A DNA stretch of 64,000 bases from Flectonema sp. DT1601. Its lineage: Eukaryota; Euglenozoa; Diplonemea; Diplonemida; Diplonemidae. A program made the translations under genes and the position numbers. The notes under the pieces are model-generated. The model was not told the origin of the DNA and made no database searches. It was given only the letters and a program-made list of their open reading frames with translations. The stretch lies in assembly GCA_964019425.1 (NCBI GenBank), contig OZ025815.1, positions 124,001 through 188,000 on the forward strand, written 5' to 3'. Each line of letters begins with the position of its first letter. Position 1 is the first letter of the stretch. This document shows positions 21,280-32,279 of the stretch, piece after piece.

Positions 21280-23049
21280 TTACTCAGCTACGTAGATCCA
21301 TACAATACCTAAACTGTCATTAAAACAGACAACAGGTTGTGAAGGATGAAACTGAACAGATGTAACCTCTCGAGTTCCAGACTGAGGTGAGTCTTCTGCA
21401 GCATATTGAAGAGTAATCTCAGCTGTTAAACAGTTAGAGACTACTGAATACGCTGATATTTTAGCACCACTTGATAGTAGAACATAATTCGTATTTGGAG
21501 TCACATCCCACGCAGTTATTGACAACCCTCCTGTAAGTGACGCAATCTGTCTTTGTGACCAGGAAGAACCTGTCCAAGAACACAATGATATTGAATCTGG
21601 TCTTGTTGACGATATAACTGACACCCATCTACAGTCTGAAAGAGGTGCAAATTTGTGTACTCCGTCAGTGAGTTCAAGCATCTTTACTAATGAGCCTTTT
21701 TCAAAATCCCATATTCCTAAATATGTCTGAGCTCTATCTGTAGAAACAGTTGCTGCAATTAAAGGACGCTTCTTATCAAACTGTCTAACACAGTGAACGA
21801 TACCAGGTTGAGTAGTGTATAGCATAAGTGGTTCATCATAACGTGAGTCAATTTCTAAAGTAGGCGTCATACTTATACGAGATATGTCCTTTCCGCATAC
21901 GAATAAATAAACATTAGAAACATTCCAACTAAAGTAAATCATATCTTGGACATGAGTGATTCGCGTGTCGTAATTCCAAAGTGTTGTCCCAGCCATCGCA
22001 TCACAGCAATGAAGTATTCCATTGTTAGTAGTGAGAAACACTTTCTGTGAATGTTTACTAATTGTACAACATTTCATCCATGAAGTACCTGACGGGGGTA
22101 TGAACTCTATTCCATCTCTGATTTCAATGTTCTTTGTTGATGATGATCCTGGTGATGCACATTTCTTTAATTCCTTCTTAGACTCGGACTCGAACAAAAC
22201 AACTTTCGCAATAATCGATGATAATATGACTATCACAACAGGACTGCCACCAACGAACACATTCTCAGTTCCGTCTCCATAATGATGAAAGTACCCCGCC
22301 TGATATAATTTATTTGATTCATTTATTACCCATTCGTGACTCTCTTGTGCGGTAGCTGTGAGCGCCAGCATCGCTCTCGCCTGGTGCACTTTCGATTCCG
22401 GTGTTTTTATTTCTTCTCCCCCAGTAAAGAATTTCCCCCCAGGAGTTCCCTTTGAACTGTCTAAGGTACTACATCTCCGTTCTGTTATTTCTGGTGTTAA
22501 TTTTTCAAGCCATTTTGGTTGAGTTTCATAGATGAAAGGTCGTTGGCCATTAGTGGCGTCTTCCTTTTGATCTTCAGATGGTGACTGTGACTGTGATTGC
22601 GATTGAATACCATTCTTTGTAGGAGTGTCAAGTATACATAAATCATCTTCAGGCCATGGAGGTCTGATAACATCCTTTTGAAGTAATCGTGATAGTTGCT
22701 GTGTCTCACACAAAGTATCTTGTGCTAGTAGGCAGTTATTAGGAATCCATGTTGGGGCTGGTGTTTGTTGAACCATACAAGAGTCATTAAAGTCACTTCC
22801 ATCAACACTTATCTGAAGTAATGCGTCAGGTATTGATTTCATTACTGGTTGTGATGAGAAACTCGTTGTTGAGGATGCTTCTGTTTGAACCATTTTAAGT
22901 TCACTCAATCTCGGTGTTGCTACCACTTCACTCTCTTCCCTCTCTCCTTTTGCAACTGCTGCCAGTACTATTTTTATCAACTCTCTTCTTCTACTTAGTA
23001 GTTCCTGTACAGCATCAGATTCTAATTTTATTCGTTTCACTTCTTGCAT
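21280..23049 (-). CDS. WD40-like beta-propeller protein with disordered N-terminus
   Basis: 589 residues, single exon. The chosen ATG (23049, MQEVKRIK) lies 19 bases after TTGTTTAACAG; the frame is open above the acceptor but that part would be spliced away. Residues 1-240 are a short coiled coil then low-complexity sequence with a SQSQSQS run. From about 255 the protein has propeller-like blades: FVGGSPVVIVIL, FLTTNNGILHCCD, TYLGIWDFEKGSLVKM, ISAYSV, and a last blade VTSVQFHPSQPVVCFNDSLGIVWIY. This last blade has the usual WD spacing. Likely a scaffold; no orthologue recognised. Confidence 0.8.
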   Translation of the reverse strand: MQEVKRIKLESDAVQELLSRRRELIKIVLAAVAKGEREESEVVATPRLSELKMVQTEASSTTSFSSQPVMKSIPDALLQISVDGSDFNDSCMVQQTPAPTWIPNNCLLAQDTLCETQQLSRLLQKDVIRPPWPEDDLCILDTPTKNGIQSQSQSQSPSEDQKEDATNGQRPFIYETQPKWLEKLTPEITERRCSTLDSSKGTPGGKFFTGGEEIKTPESKVHQARAMLALTATAQESHEWVINESNKLYQAGYFHHYGDGTENVFVGGSPVVIVILSSIIAKVVLFESESKKELKKCASPGSSSTKNIEIRDGIEFIPPSGTSWMKCCTISKHSQKVFLTTNNGILHCCDAMAGTTLWNYDTRITHVQDMIYFSWNVSNVYLFVCGKDISRISMTPTLEIDSRYDEPLMLYTTQPGIVHCVRQFDKKRPLIAATVSTDRAQTYLGIWDFEKGSLVKMLELTDGVHKFAPLSDCRWVSVISSTRPDSISLCSWTGSSWSQRQIASLTGGLSITAWDVTPNTNYVLLSSGAKISAYSVVSNCLTAEITLQYAAEDSPQSGTREVTSVQFHPSQPVVCFNDSLGIVWIYVAE

Positions 23050-23796
23050 AGTCTCTTCAACCCGAGACCTGTTAAACAATAAGCTTTTTTAAATTAAAAA
23101 AAACGACAACATAACAACCCAATTCACACTCCAATACCACGTTAGTTAGGTTTCACTCTGATGGAACTCCTGATTAAAGAAAATGATTTAAAACGTTTTC
23201 CAAAGCAATTGAAAATTGAATCAAAGTAAAAGTGTAAATAAACGAAATTGAGAGATGGAGGGCTTGCAAATATGAAGGAGGAAAAAAAGATGATGGGGAG
23301 GGAGGAAAAATCGGCAAACCAAATAAAACTAAAACATGCCGGCCTTTCTAACATGTGAAACAAAAGGTGAACAGGGAATTAAAACAAAAAGACGTAAAAG
23401 GGTGAATCGACGAAGATTCCCAAGTGCCAAACAACGTAATGTCGGTACTATAAACTGACTAACTTCTATGTATCATTCCGCTGTTCATCTAAGAAGGAAA
23501 TAGACTCACTGCAACTCTCTTCACTCAGTTGTTGACTTCTGGCTTCTACGGCCGTCTCTTTCTCAAAATGAACCGAAACGAATACATCGTCAACCAAATA
23601 TAAAGGGAGAGTAGATTTACCGACAGGTATAATAAATAAAAGAATTCAAAAAAAAAAAAAAAAAAAGTATTTTTATTTTGGTAATTAAATATGCATAAAT
23701 AAACAAGCCTGACAAAAACAGACTAACCGATAGTAAGAGTCTAAGTCTCACCATGAAATCTGTGCGTCGGTTTATCGTCATGATGAAGTTAGGGAA
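23050..23796. other. Non-coding gap
   Basis: About 750 bases, AT-rich, A19 near 23648. Nothing protein-like or RNA-like seen. Holds the zinc protein's 3' flank and the WD protein's leader. Confidence 0.55.
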
Positions 23797-24444
23797 TTAG
23801 AAAGGATCACCAAATACGAAATTATTTTTAACTTTGTATCGACAATCGGTTGCTTTCTTTTTTGTTGCTTCTTTTTTCTTCGCAGTTTTTGGTCTTGGCT
23901 GACACAGTGTGCACACCTTACTGGGACACTTCGCACAGCGCCAATAATCAGAACAACTTGGAGCTTCACAAAGAGCACACGTCCAACAAGCTCTTCCTGT
24001 ATTTACTCTCTTGAATGTTAGAGAAGAGTTTTCTGAACAGGGACATCGAGGTGATATATCTTTAGGGTCATCTTTCTTAACAAACAAAATCTTTTCAACT
24101 TGTCTTCGAATCTTTTGATTAATACCCAACAGTGAAGACATGTGTTGTTTTGTAACACCCTTCTCTTTACTCGATCCGTGTTGTTTTACTGCTTCTACGA
24201 AATTCTGTTCTGTATTCAGAGGTAATCCCAGGGACATTAGTAGAGCACTCCACTCTAAATAGTCTAAGCAGTGTTTCTTTTTTTCTTTTACTTCAAACAG
24301 CTGAATGATTTCTACAGCAAGTTGATCGGATTTTTTTGTACACTGCATGTGGAGCTGTTCTTCTTCTTCCTCTTCTTCTTCGTCATCATCGTCGATGTTG
24401 TTTTCGACAGCATACCTTTCAACCTTGGACTCTTTGCAGCCCAT
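23797..24444 (-). CDS. Cys-rich zinc-binding protein with MGC lipidation start
   Basis: 215 residues, single exon, ATG at 24444 nine bases after CTTAATATAG. It begins MGCKESK, a typical N-myristoylation plus palmitoylation signal, then an acid run (DDDDEEEEEEEE at 18-29). The middle (about 40-120) is helical and might be a degenerate EF-hand pair. From 132 there is a dense Cys/His-type cluster: CPC, CWTCALC, CSDYWRCAKC, VCTLC. The last three pairs look like a ZZ or treble-clef finger. A Lys-rich stretch (KTAKKKEATKKK) follows. Probably a membrane-tethered adaptor with a zinc finger; no family name is safe. Confidence 0.75.
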   Translation of the reverse strand: MGCKESKVERYAVENNIDDDDEEEEEEEEQLHMQCTKKSDQLAVEIIQLFEVKEKKKHCLDYLEWSALLMSLGLPLNTEQNFVEAVKQHGSSKEKGVTKQHMSSLLGINQKIRRQVEKILFVKKDDPKDISPRCPCSENSSLTFKRVNTGRACWTCALCEAPSCSDYWRCAKCPSKVCTLCQPRPKTAKKKEATKKKATDCRYKVKNNFVFGDPF

Positions 24445-26399
24445 AAAATAAGTCTATATTAAGATCATTTTATTTGTTGTCAAGTCCTGTTAAAAAGATG
24501 AGAATAATTTTATTTAAAAATTTCTACTAATTGTTTTTTGTGCAGCTAGCCATCTCTGGCATGGTGTTTGATCCTATTAGTGAAGTAGCTTTGAGTATTA
24601 CTGTGTAATAAAAAATTTTTTTTTTTGTACAAATCTGAGGCGGAACAGTGCTCACCAACTGCAAAATTGAAACTCACGAAGCAACGTCAAAAGATAAAAG
24701 AAGAACGGGGATAAGGGATAGTGTGATTCAAAGGCTCACAAGGGGGATTCTTTTTCTTTTTTTTTTCTTTTTTTTTTTCTTCTCTCCTTTCTTTTTGTTA
24801 ATGATTCTTGTTATGTCTGCTCTATATCCTTTTTTCTTGTTCTTTTTTTTTTTTTTTTTTTTTTTCTTGTCCTCAGAAGCCTTTGATATCTGTTTTTTTT
24901 AATAAAAACAACCGTGAGTGAAGGAAAAAAGAAAATAGACAACAAAACAAAAACAAAAAAAAAAAAAAAATGGGGGGAAAGAAATAGGCAACTTACCTTA
25001 ACCCATTACACTGTTGTTTCGTTTGTGCGCAATCGGTACAAAATCCTAATAAAGGAATAGGTTAAGATACGATGCAACAATTTTCTTTCCATAACAATAG
25101 GTTCGTAGGTATAAAATAAATAACTTCGGCGTATCAGAGTAGGTACGAATCCATCATTGAACCTTAAGAACTATGTTTTTCCCCCTTATTTTATAATGTC
25201 TTCCTTTTCTTTTTTTTTCCCCCCCCCAAATTCTCTCAAGTAATTTTCTTACTATCACAAAAGGGAAAAATTCATCTCTTTCCGTGAATTGAGTTTTCCT
25301 CAACGAACAGAAGAGGGAAAAGGGGGGAAAAAAAGACAAAACTCATTAAAGGTTAAGTATAAACACACACCCTCACTAAATACACAGTACATCAATGTGG
25401 GTACACAAAAACAACGAGAAAAAGGAACCAAGCAATATTCCTGTTAAGTTATATGCCGGGAAAAAAAAAAAGAGGAAAAAAAAAAAAAAACTTTTTTTCT
25501 TCTTCTTCTTCCCTCTATAGTCGTTGCTGACATTAAAAAGAAACTATTTTCATAAATACCTTTATATAGGATGACATTAAGGTAATATACATATTTAGTA
25601 AAGAGACGCGTTACGACCCCTGGGACTGCGGCGGCACTACAGAAATAGAGCTCACCTCTCCCCCCCCGCAAAAAGCTACAAAATAAGCTTGTATGCAAAT
25701 TTGCGCCTTTTTTTTTGTTGTGTTCTTTTTTTGCGGGTGGAATTTTTATTAAAAAAAAATAAAAAATGTTCAATAAAAAAGAAAAATTAAAAAAAAAGAG
25801 GGTTAAAAAAATAGGCAGAATACGAAGAGAGAAGGTGCGAACCTGAAAACTGCCACGAATACCGCTCCCTTGCATTTTAGCAAAGTTGCACGCAAAAAAT
25901 TACGCGTTCTTGCGGGGGGGATTGCCTGTTGTCGTGAGTGGTGGACAGGGCATCTTCTCTTTACTCATTATTGGCTTTTAGCCCCGTTCTTGAAAATAAA
26001 AAATCAAACAAAAATTCTTCATTTTTTGTTTCCCCTTTAAATTTGATCTGTTCTTTTTGCATACCTTGATGACAAAAGGAAAAAGAAAAGGAAGAAAAAA
26101 AAATTAAATAAAAACAAAATCATCTGACCCTCACTAATAAACCGCCAAGTCCGTGAGTGCCGATGCTTTGCTTTTTAGAAGCGAAATGCGGTCAGCTCAC
26201 TTATGGGTAGAGCAAAGTCTTATTTTACGGTCTAATTTTCTTTGCTTACAAGTCACAAGCGAACTTCGCTGACGCTATCCCTCGAAAAAGTTAAAAATAA
26301 AAAAATAAAAAGGGTGTTTGTTGGTGCTTCACATAACCTCCTTTACAACCAGAAGGAACAACAAAAGAAGAAAATAAAAAATCAAAATGAAGAGGTACT
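24445..26399. other. 2 kb non-coding region, T-rich with small hairpins
   Basis: No credible coding frame; apparent frames are Phe/Lys runs. Holds T-rich tracts at 24750-24780 and 24842-24864, a C9 near 25220 and a G7 near 25914. A TGCCTGT ... ACAGGGCA stem lies at 25923-25953 and an AGCGA-TCGCT stem near 26260. SAR1's 3' UTR and the zinc-protein leader must lie here. Confidence 0.5.
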
Positions 26400-27076
26400 T
26401 TATGCGTCTTCAAGGTAAGCGCTGAGCCACCTGAAAGCATCACCGTAACCGACTTCTTTAACAACGGAAACCATGAAGACCTTTAATGGTCTGACGTGAC
26501 CGGCACCTTTGCCGACTCCTTCAGAGCACAGATCAGCAACACCCAACTCAGTTTTGAATTGTTTTTCCCCAAGAGATCCCGGAATATCTATTTTGTTTCC
26601 GAGGATGACAAACGGAACTTTTGATAGCGCCTCATCCTTCAACAATAAGTCTAACTGTTCTTTAGACTCAGCGATTCTCTCTGGATCCGCTGCATCGACA
26701 AGAAATATAATTCCATCAACCTTAGTGAAGTATTGACTCCAAAGCTGTCTTGCCTGTTCGTGTCCTCCCAAGTCAAATGCTCTGATTTTAATGCTTCCAA
26801 TCGCAAACTCTTCTTGGTTGGGATGGTTTGTTGGTTTGTGTGATGCAACCTGTTTTAGTGTTGTTGTTGTTTCTTGCTTTCATAAAGGAAATTTTGATCA
26901 TCACTATAAAAATAAAAAAAAGTTTTTTTTGTGTTTCACACCTTACCATCTTTCATTCTTCCAAGTAAAGTAGTCTTACCTGCATTATCTAATCCGAGAA
27001 ATAGAATTCTTCCAGACTTTGAAGACAACCCGAGGAATCGTAGTGCCCCCTTCACCCAGTCAAACCAGCCGCTCAT
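26400..27076 (-). CDS. SAR1: SAR1 small GTPase (COPII coat), 2 exons
   Basis: Exons 27076-26942 and 26849-26400 (intron 92 bp), 194 residues. It starts MSGWFDWVKGALRFLGL, the amphipathic N-terminal helix that inserts into ER membrane, then GLDNAGKTTLL (P-loop), DLGGHEQARQLW (switch II), LGNKIDIPG (NKxD) and a C-terminus VKEVGYGDAFRWL typical of SAR1. The junction restores KDGK-V and leads into the switch region. Donor is GTGTGA, acceptor ACTAAAACAG. ATG is 19 bases after CTTTTCCAACAG. SAR1-GTP recruits Sec23/24 to bud COPII vesicles. All nucleotide-binding motifs are intact. Confidence 0.97.
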
Positions 27077-27510
27077 TATAAATTCAGTGGGATTGCTGTT
27101 GGAAAAGATATTGTTAATTAAATGCTAGCAAAAAGTCAGTCGTCGACAGCAGCATTTCAGACATTCTTGTGATCGTTGCCAAGTAGTGATTACTGTTGAG
27201 AAGAACAAGAGTTTAGAGAAATGAACACAACCACCACTACAATGCTATTTATTTATGGTCAAAAAAAATACATAAAAAATAAAATAACTAAATAAATTGA
27301 GTGCCAATAGTGAGACTCTGGAGTTTCTGAGGTCGGTGAGGAAAATCTTTTTCCCTTTTTTTCCCCTTTTAAAATCTAATTGCACCAACCGATAAAAAGT
27401 AGATTAATAATTACACACAACGAATACCACGTTTGAGTGACGCGAAATAGTTGCAAAAATTTCGGAAATTTAGAAACGCTTCGAATGAATAAATATCCTC
27501 CATGAGATAC
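27077..27510. other. Intergenic, nothing recognised
   Basis: AT-rich spacer between the coiled-coil stop and the SAR1 start with short A runs near 27260. Confidence 0.5.
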
Positions 27511-28260
27511 CTACCCGTCATCTCTCAGAAATTGTAATCGCCAGTAGTAGTATCTCATTATTCGCTCATTCGATTGCCGGATAAGTACTTGTGTCGCGTT
27601 GTCTACAAACCGTTTATTTGTACTAAATAACGAGTCATAACGTTTTGCAAGACTTAGTCTTAGTTTCATAGCCTCTGCGGAAGCATACTTCTCTTCACGC
27701 AGTTCAGAGTTAAGTCTGAGTATGTCGAGTTGTTGTTGTTCAACCTTATGAGTAATCTCATCTCCTTCGTCTGTTATGTTGCGACAGTTTTCTCTCATCT
27801 CTCTGTATGTGAGTGCTACTTCTTTTGCTAATTGATCGACGGATTTGAGTCTATTGTCGTCGTTTTCTTCTCGCTCGTCTACGCTGTGAGATAATATTGA
27901 GACAAGAAGGTCTTTTGTTTTACTTAATTTCTTTGTTGTTTGTTGAACTCCATCTGAGAGCTTTGAACAGCTCAATGCCTTACAACAATCAGAAATGATT
28001 TGTTGAAGACTTTCTTTTTGTTTTCGTAGAGTATTAACTTCAGCAGATAATTCGTTGGCATCGTCCTGAGCTGCTTCTACGAGTTCTTTGTATCGCTCCG
28101 TTTTGAGAACGGCATCTTTTATTTCATTCTCTAATCTAATATTCTTCACCAGAAGTTGTGCTTCACTGGATCCGTAGCCTCTGCATGGAGATGACTTTGC
28201 TCCTTGCTCTGGTTGCGTATCAGATTTACGGTACTTCTTTGCGATATCACTGGCATCCAT
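27511..28260 (-). CDS. Coiled-coil protein, unknown
   Basis: 249 residues, single exon. Start is the ATG at 28260 (MDASDIAKKYRK), four bases after the acceptor TATATTCCAG; codons above it lie before the acceptor. From residue 40 to the end it is almost all heptad-like helix (LLVKNIRLENEIKDAVLK, LNSELREEKYASAEAMKLRL) with no zinc or enzyme motif. The stop TAG overlaps a possible donor (GTAGGT), so a short extra exon cannot be excluded, though none is obvious before SAR1. Confidence 0.72.
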   Translation of the reverse strand: MDASDIAKKYRKSDTQPEQGAKSSPCRGYGSSEAQLLVKNIRLENEIKDAVLKTERYKELVEAAQDDANELSAEVNTLRKQKESLQQIISDCCKALSCSKLSDGVQQTTKKLSKTKDLLVSILSHSVDEREENDDNRLKSVDQLAKEVALTYREMRENCRNITDEGDEITHKVEQQQLDILRLNSELREEKYASAEAMKLRLSLAKRYDSLFSTNKRFVDNATQVLIRQSNERIMRYYYWRLQFLRDDG

Positions 28261-28696
28261 CTGCCTGGAATATAATATAAAGGTGAGTGATGATGACAAT
28301 GTGGAAATAGCAATACAAAAACATTAAAATACTTGAAACAAAGTAATGAGAAGAAAACTTTTCTGTTTTCCCCGGTAAGTAAGTGACAGCCTATATCTAA
28401 AACCTGAATAAGGAGCAGGGAATAAATGAATAATCTGGCGAGCTTTATAATGACTGAAAGCCGGAAGTGCCACCGGGGTCGAAATATCAAAAGTTGTCCT
28501 TGAGTCGGCTTTTTTTTTATTGTTTCCCCTGCACACTACTGCACACTAGAATAATGTAACTGTGAAACACTTAGCTACAATACACTTTTGATTACTTCGA
28601 ACGTACCAAAGCATAAAACGTACTGGTAGACTTTGTTTAGAGTTTGAAGAAACTCTTATCGCTATGTTGGAGGATCCAAATAGTCGAGAACGATCA
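28261..28696. other. Intergenic, nothing recognised
   Basis: About 435 bases between the PTB-like stop and the coiled-coil start. Apparent frames read through but lack support. Confidence 0.5.
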
Positions 28697-30745
28697 TTAC
28701 CATCTCTCTCTTCTATCACCTCTGGCTGCTCCAGAATTGTTATTGCCTCTGCGCCTTTCTGGAATTCTCTGTATTAGGTTTGTTGAAAATTTCATGTAAG
28801 ACGTGCGTCTCAATAACTAATATCTTCTTTAAAGAAAAACAAACCTGAATAGGTGTTTCCGACAGTGGCCTGTCTGAAAACGCGACTCTGAGTCCCTGGT
28901 GGTTCTCTAATTCACCGAGAGAAGTGCTTCCATGAGTTCTGATCAACGCTTGAAAGGCTTCACCGATGGATGGAAATTCAACTTTCGCTTCGTGTTTATT
29001 AAACTTAAACATCTCAGCATGTGTCGCATTATCGCATTCATATGCAGACAACAATTCCTCGTTAGTCATGTCACCATTCACACCTGCTAAGTATAAAACA
29101 TTACTTGGTGGCCGTAACGATTCATACTTATGAGGCTGGTAGTGAGGTCCAAATCTACCGATTTTTGAGTTGGAGAAGTCTGCATATGACGGATCGTTTT
29201 CCTGTGTGTTATTATTTATTTTATTCCTCTCCAAGAATTACAAGTGAAAAAGAGAATTTGTGGCATATTTCAGTTCCACTCACCAATTACAAATAAAAAT
29301 ACACATACAGGTTCACGTGGGACAAGAATCTCTGATTTATCCGAAAGAAAGATTGAGATAGTAGTATTGTAAACTGTGTTGAGGGTTTTATTTATTATTC
29401 TGTGTACATGTCATTGCTGTGGAGTGACCGTGACCTCAGTAAACACCACAACCACTACATAATGAAGGATTACATACTTTGCGCACCGTCTAACTTCACT
29501 TGTGCGTTGGATGCCTCTTCGTTTCTACGGAATTGAACGAGTGCTTGAACAGTCTTCTTATTTTCCTTACGTGGTAATATTTTGACTCTCATGACGTCCC
29601 CATAAACACCCATCACAAGTTGAAGTGTATTAGGACAGAAGTATGGCTGACCATTAACATCAACTTGATCATGAAGACCATTTACAAGTACAACAGGTCC
29701 ACTGTGTTTAGTTAAGTAAATAATTAATAAGACGTTACTAGAAGTCATGAAGTAAACAAAGTACAAACCGTGCTCTCTCCTCACCTCTGTGACGGTCTTC
29801 ATCTCGGTCTCGGCGTTCACGACGATCATCCCTTGGAGGCTCGTTACGATCACGTGTGAAGTTATCTCTTCCACTTGGCCTTCTTCGATCTCTGTCATCA
29901 TCATCATCGAGAATGTGACTGCTGTTGGGAAGTTCATTTACATAATCCCAACTCAAGTCGTTATTAAATCTGACGTCTAATTCTTTTTTGTCTGATAATT
30001 CCAAGTGAAGAAAGCAATCTTCTTTAAATATATTGCGCTCGCTTAAATTCTTAATAGCACGTTGAGCCATGCGGGCATCCTCCATAAGAACCCATCCTCG
30101 GCTGCTGCTGTCTGTTTGAGGATTGATTAGAATCTTTACAGGCTGACCACATTTTTCGAGGACCTTGTCGAGAACTTTGCAAGTGACTCGTCTGCTTGGA
30201 TCATTTTTAATAGTAAAAAACAACATATTCTTTTCCGTATTACCACCCCCCATATTACCACCCATTGGTGCGGTATTGCCACCACGGTCGAATCGTTCCC
30301 GACTAATGTTACCACTAACAATAGGATTTGTGCTAACACTACCAAGACCACTACCTCTTAGATCTCTGTCTCTTTGATGTGGGAGAGTAGGTCTATCGTT
30401 TCTTCCTCTATCTCCTCGGTCTCCTCCCCCTCCTCCAATTCCGCCTCCGCCTCCGCCTCCACCTCCACCTCCGCCTCCGTCTTTCCCTCCTCTTTGTGAA
30501 GCAACTTTCACAACCAGTCTATCCGATTGCCCCGTAAACTGCGTTCCATTCAACATGTCAATCGCTAATTGCGACTCCGATCCGTTTCCATACTTCACGA
30601 AGCAAGCTTTGCTGCTATTGTTTCCCTTTTGTGGTAACACGTGAACTTCTGTTACACCTCCGTGAGGCATAAACAGGTCACAGATATCATCCTCCCCATA
30701 TTGCATAGGGATACCGGATACGAACAGCTTACTGCCGTCACCCAT
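28697..30745 (-). CDS. PTB / hnRNP-L-like multi-RRM RNA-binding protein, 5 exons
   Basis: Exons 30745-29769, 29701-29478, 29373-29309, 29201-28845 and 28768-28697; 564 residues, every junction in frame. The ATG (30745, MGDGSKLFVSGIP) is 19 bases after TTCTTCTCGTAG. RRM1 is at about 5-85 (LFVSGIP, ACFVKYG), then a glycine run and RG-rich linker, RRM2 (MLFFTIKND ... WVLMEDARMAQRAI), an Asp/Arg-rich linker, RRM3 (PVVLVNGL ... ALVQFRRNEEA, completed by the 65-bp exon 3 IYNTTISIFLSDKSEI) and RRM4 (VLYLAGVNG ... AKVEFPSIGEAFQAL). The last exon adds an RGG-like tail ending RRERW. Four such RRMs are the PTB/hnRNP-L plan, which controls splicing and mRNA stability. In organisms with polycistronic transcription this family is a main post-transcriptional regulator. 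Confidence 0.92.
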
Positions 30746-31112
30746 CTTGTTAAGATTAAATATCCTACGAGAAGAAGTTGTTTTTATAAGAACTATCCAC
30801 AAACTTCTGAGAAAACTTAAATCCTAACAGAAAAGCTCGTCAAGCACCTCCTTCTACCTGTCGTGTACCTGCGAAAGAGTAACGTTACGGTTATTTTTTA
30901 CTAAAATACCAGAGAGAATGTACAGCTGGTTACTAGTTTACAATACAATGAGACTCTTTAAAGTAGCCTCAAGAGGAAAACCAACAATAACAAAACTACA
31001 TTAGAATACAACAAATACTACTGGTAAGGATGTCTATCTCCTCGACTGACAAAGAGATAAATCAAGAAGACAAGATAAGAATACAATATAATGTGGGAAT
31101 CCCTCATCACAA
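30746..31112. other. Intergenic, nothing recognised
   Basis: Spacer of about 370 bases, AT-rich, without long runs. Confidence 0.5.
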
Positions 31113-32279
31113 CTAATGTCGGTTTGGAGAGATTGCTCGATGCTGATGATGAGGGGCGCTGTAATAAAACATACGAGAGGATCCAGCAGGAAATAACTCA
31201 GGAGGAGTACCAGGGGCTTGAGAAACATGTGTAGTATCTCCCCCAACGTGTGAATATTGATCTCCCAACTGAATCAGCTGTCCCGGTGCAGCCAGTGACA
31301 AAGTCAGCACTGATCCCGACACCATTCCAACAGCAGATGCCGTCAAGTCATCTGATAAGTAAAATCCTTCTTTTTCTAGAATCTGTCTGTCTGACGGTAT
31401 ACCTGTACAAGACTCTAAGGATTGTTTTATAGCTTTGATGGGAAGTTTTTGAATATTTCCCTTTAGCTTTAGTCGTAAGAGGGTGGGGTTCTCAGAATTA
31501 ATTTTAGAAATAACATCGACGTAAGAAAGAGGACCCCCAACCTCAGGTTGATGAGCAGCAAGTGGAATGCTCATAGGCAGGTGTGGTGACGTTACAACAG
31601 CAGCTGCAGGTACCACATGAGGCACAGAGTACTCACTAGATGGTGGTTGAGGTACATAAGACTCTACAGGTGCAGCTTGTAGTGGAGGAGGTTGGGAACC
31701 ACTAATGTATTCGACTACGGGCAGATGATTTTGAACAGCAACTTGATGACGGGCCTGTGGAATTTGATGGTGAAACTCTGGAGGAACAGGCTGCTGCTGC
31801 TGCTGCTGTTGATGATGATGAACAATACTCTCACGAACTGGAGATTTTACGTAACCAGGGTGATGACGAACAGGTTGCTGGGTATCCTCAAGCGCAAACA
31901 CATCTTGCCCAGGGTATGGCTGCTGCATCTGTGGGTCTTGCCCAGGATACGATTGCTGCATCTGTGGGTCTTGCCCAGGATATGGCTGCTGCATCTGCGG
32001 ATCACCCTGAAGGAGGTACGTTCCTCCATGCCTTCTCGGACTCACTGATATCCCTGTTGGTTTATCCTTATTAACCCAATAAGTATTTGAAGGTGGTGGT
32101 GGATCTCTCGACTGCTGCTGACCATATCTCTCTTCATCTCCAGCATAAGCTTCCCAGGGACCGAACTTCTTATCAGATTGCCTCTGAGGTGATGTTTGTA
32201 ATGAAACCCTCCTCGGCTTTCTCACACTCGGATCGGTATAAGAACTTCTCGGTGTTCTATCATTAAAGTAACCCGACAT
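31113..32279 (-). CDS. Pro/Gln-rich protein with C-terminal ubiquitin-like domain
   Basis: 388 residues, single exon, ATG at 32279 about 15 bases after AGACAAACAAG. The first 250 residues are disordered. They include three 11-residue repeats (DPQMQQPYPGQ, about 91-123, encoded by near-identical 33-bp units), a Gln run near 157-163 and repeated QPP/VPxP motifs. Residues about 255-335 form a ubiquitin-like domain (LLRLKLKGNIQKLPI ... GVSG-like VSGSVLTLSLA). The tail is His/Ser-rich. The layout resembles ubiquilin-type or splicing-factor UBL proteins only loosely. I infer an adaptor role and cannot name a family. Confidence 0.75.
   Translation of the reverse strand: MSGYFNDRTPRSSYTDPSVRKPRRVSLQTSPQRQSDKKFGPWEAYAGDEERYGQQQSRDPPPPSNTYWVNKDKPTGISVSPRRHGGTYLLQGDPQMQQPYPGQDPQMQQSYPGQDPQMQQPYPGQDVFALEDTQQPVRHHPGYVKSPVRESIVHHHQQQQQQQPVPPEFHHQIPQARHQVAVQNHLPVVEYISGSQPPPLQAAPVESYVPQPPSSEYSVPHVVPAAAVVTSPHLPMSIPLAAHQPEVGGPLSYVDVISKINSENPTLLRLKLKGNIQKLPIKAIKQSLESCTGIPSDRQILEKEGFYLSDDLTASAVGMVSGSVLTLSLAAPGQLIQLGDQYSHVGGDTTHVSQAPGTPPELFPAGSSRMFYYSAPHHQHRAISPNRH

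Noticed and set aside
25444-25875. 143-codon minus-strand frame in the 24.4-26.4 kb gap
   Set aside because: Phe/Lys/Leu-rich translation of T and A runs; no motif and no sensible acceptor or start.
26195-26260. A-box-like GGGTAGAGC string
   Set aside because: No B box and no cloverleaf can be folded.
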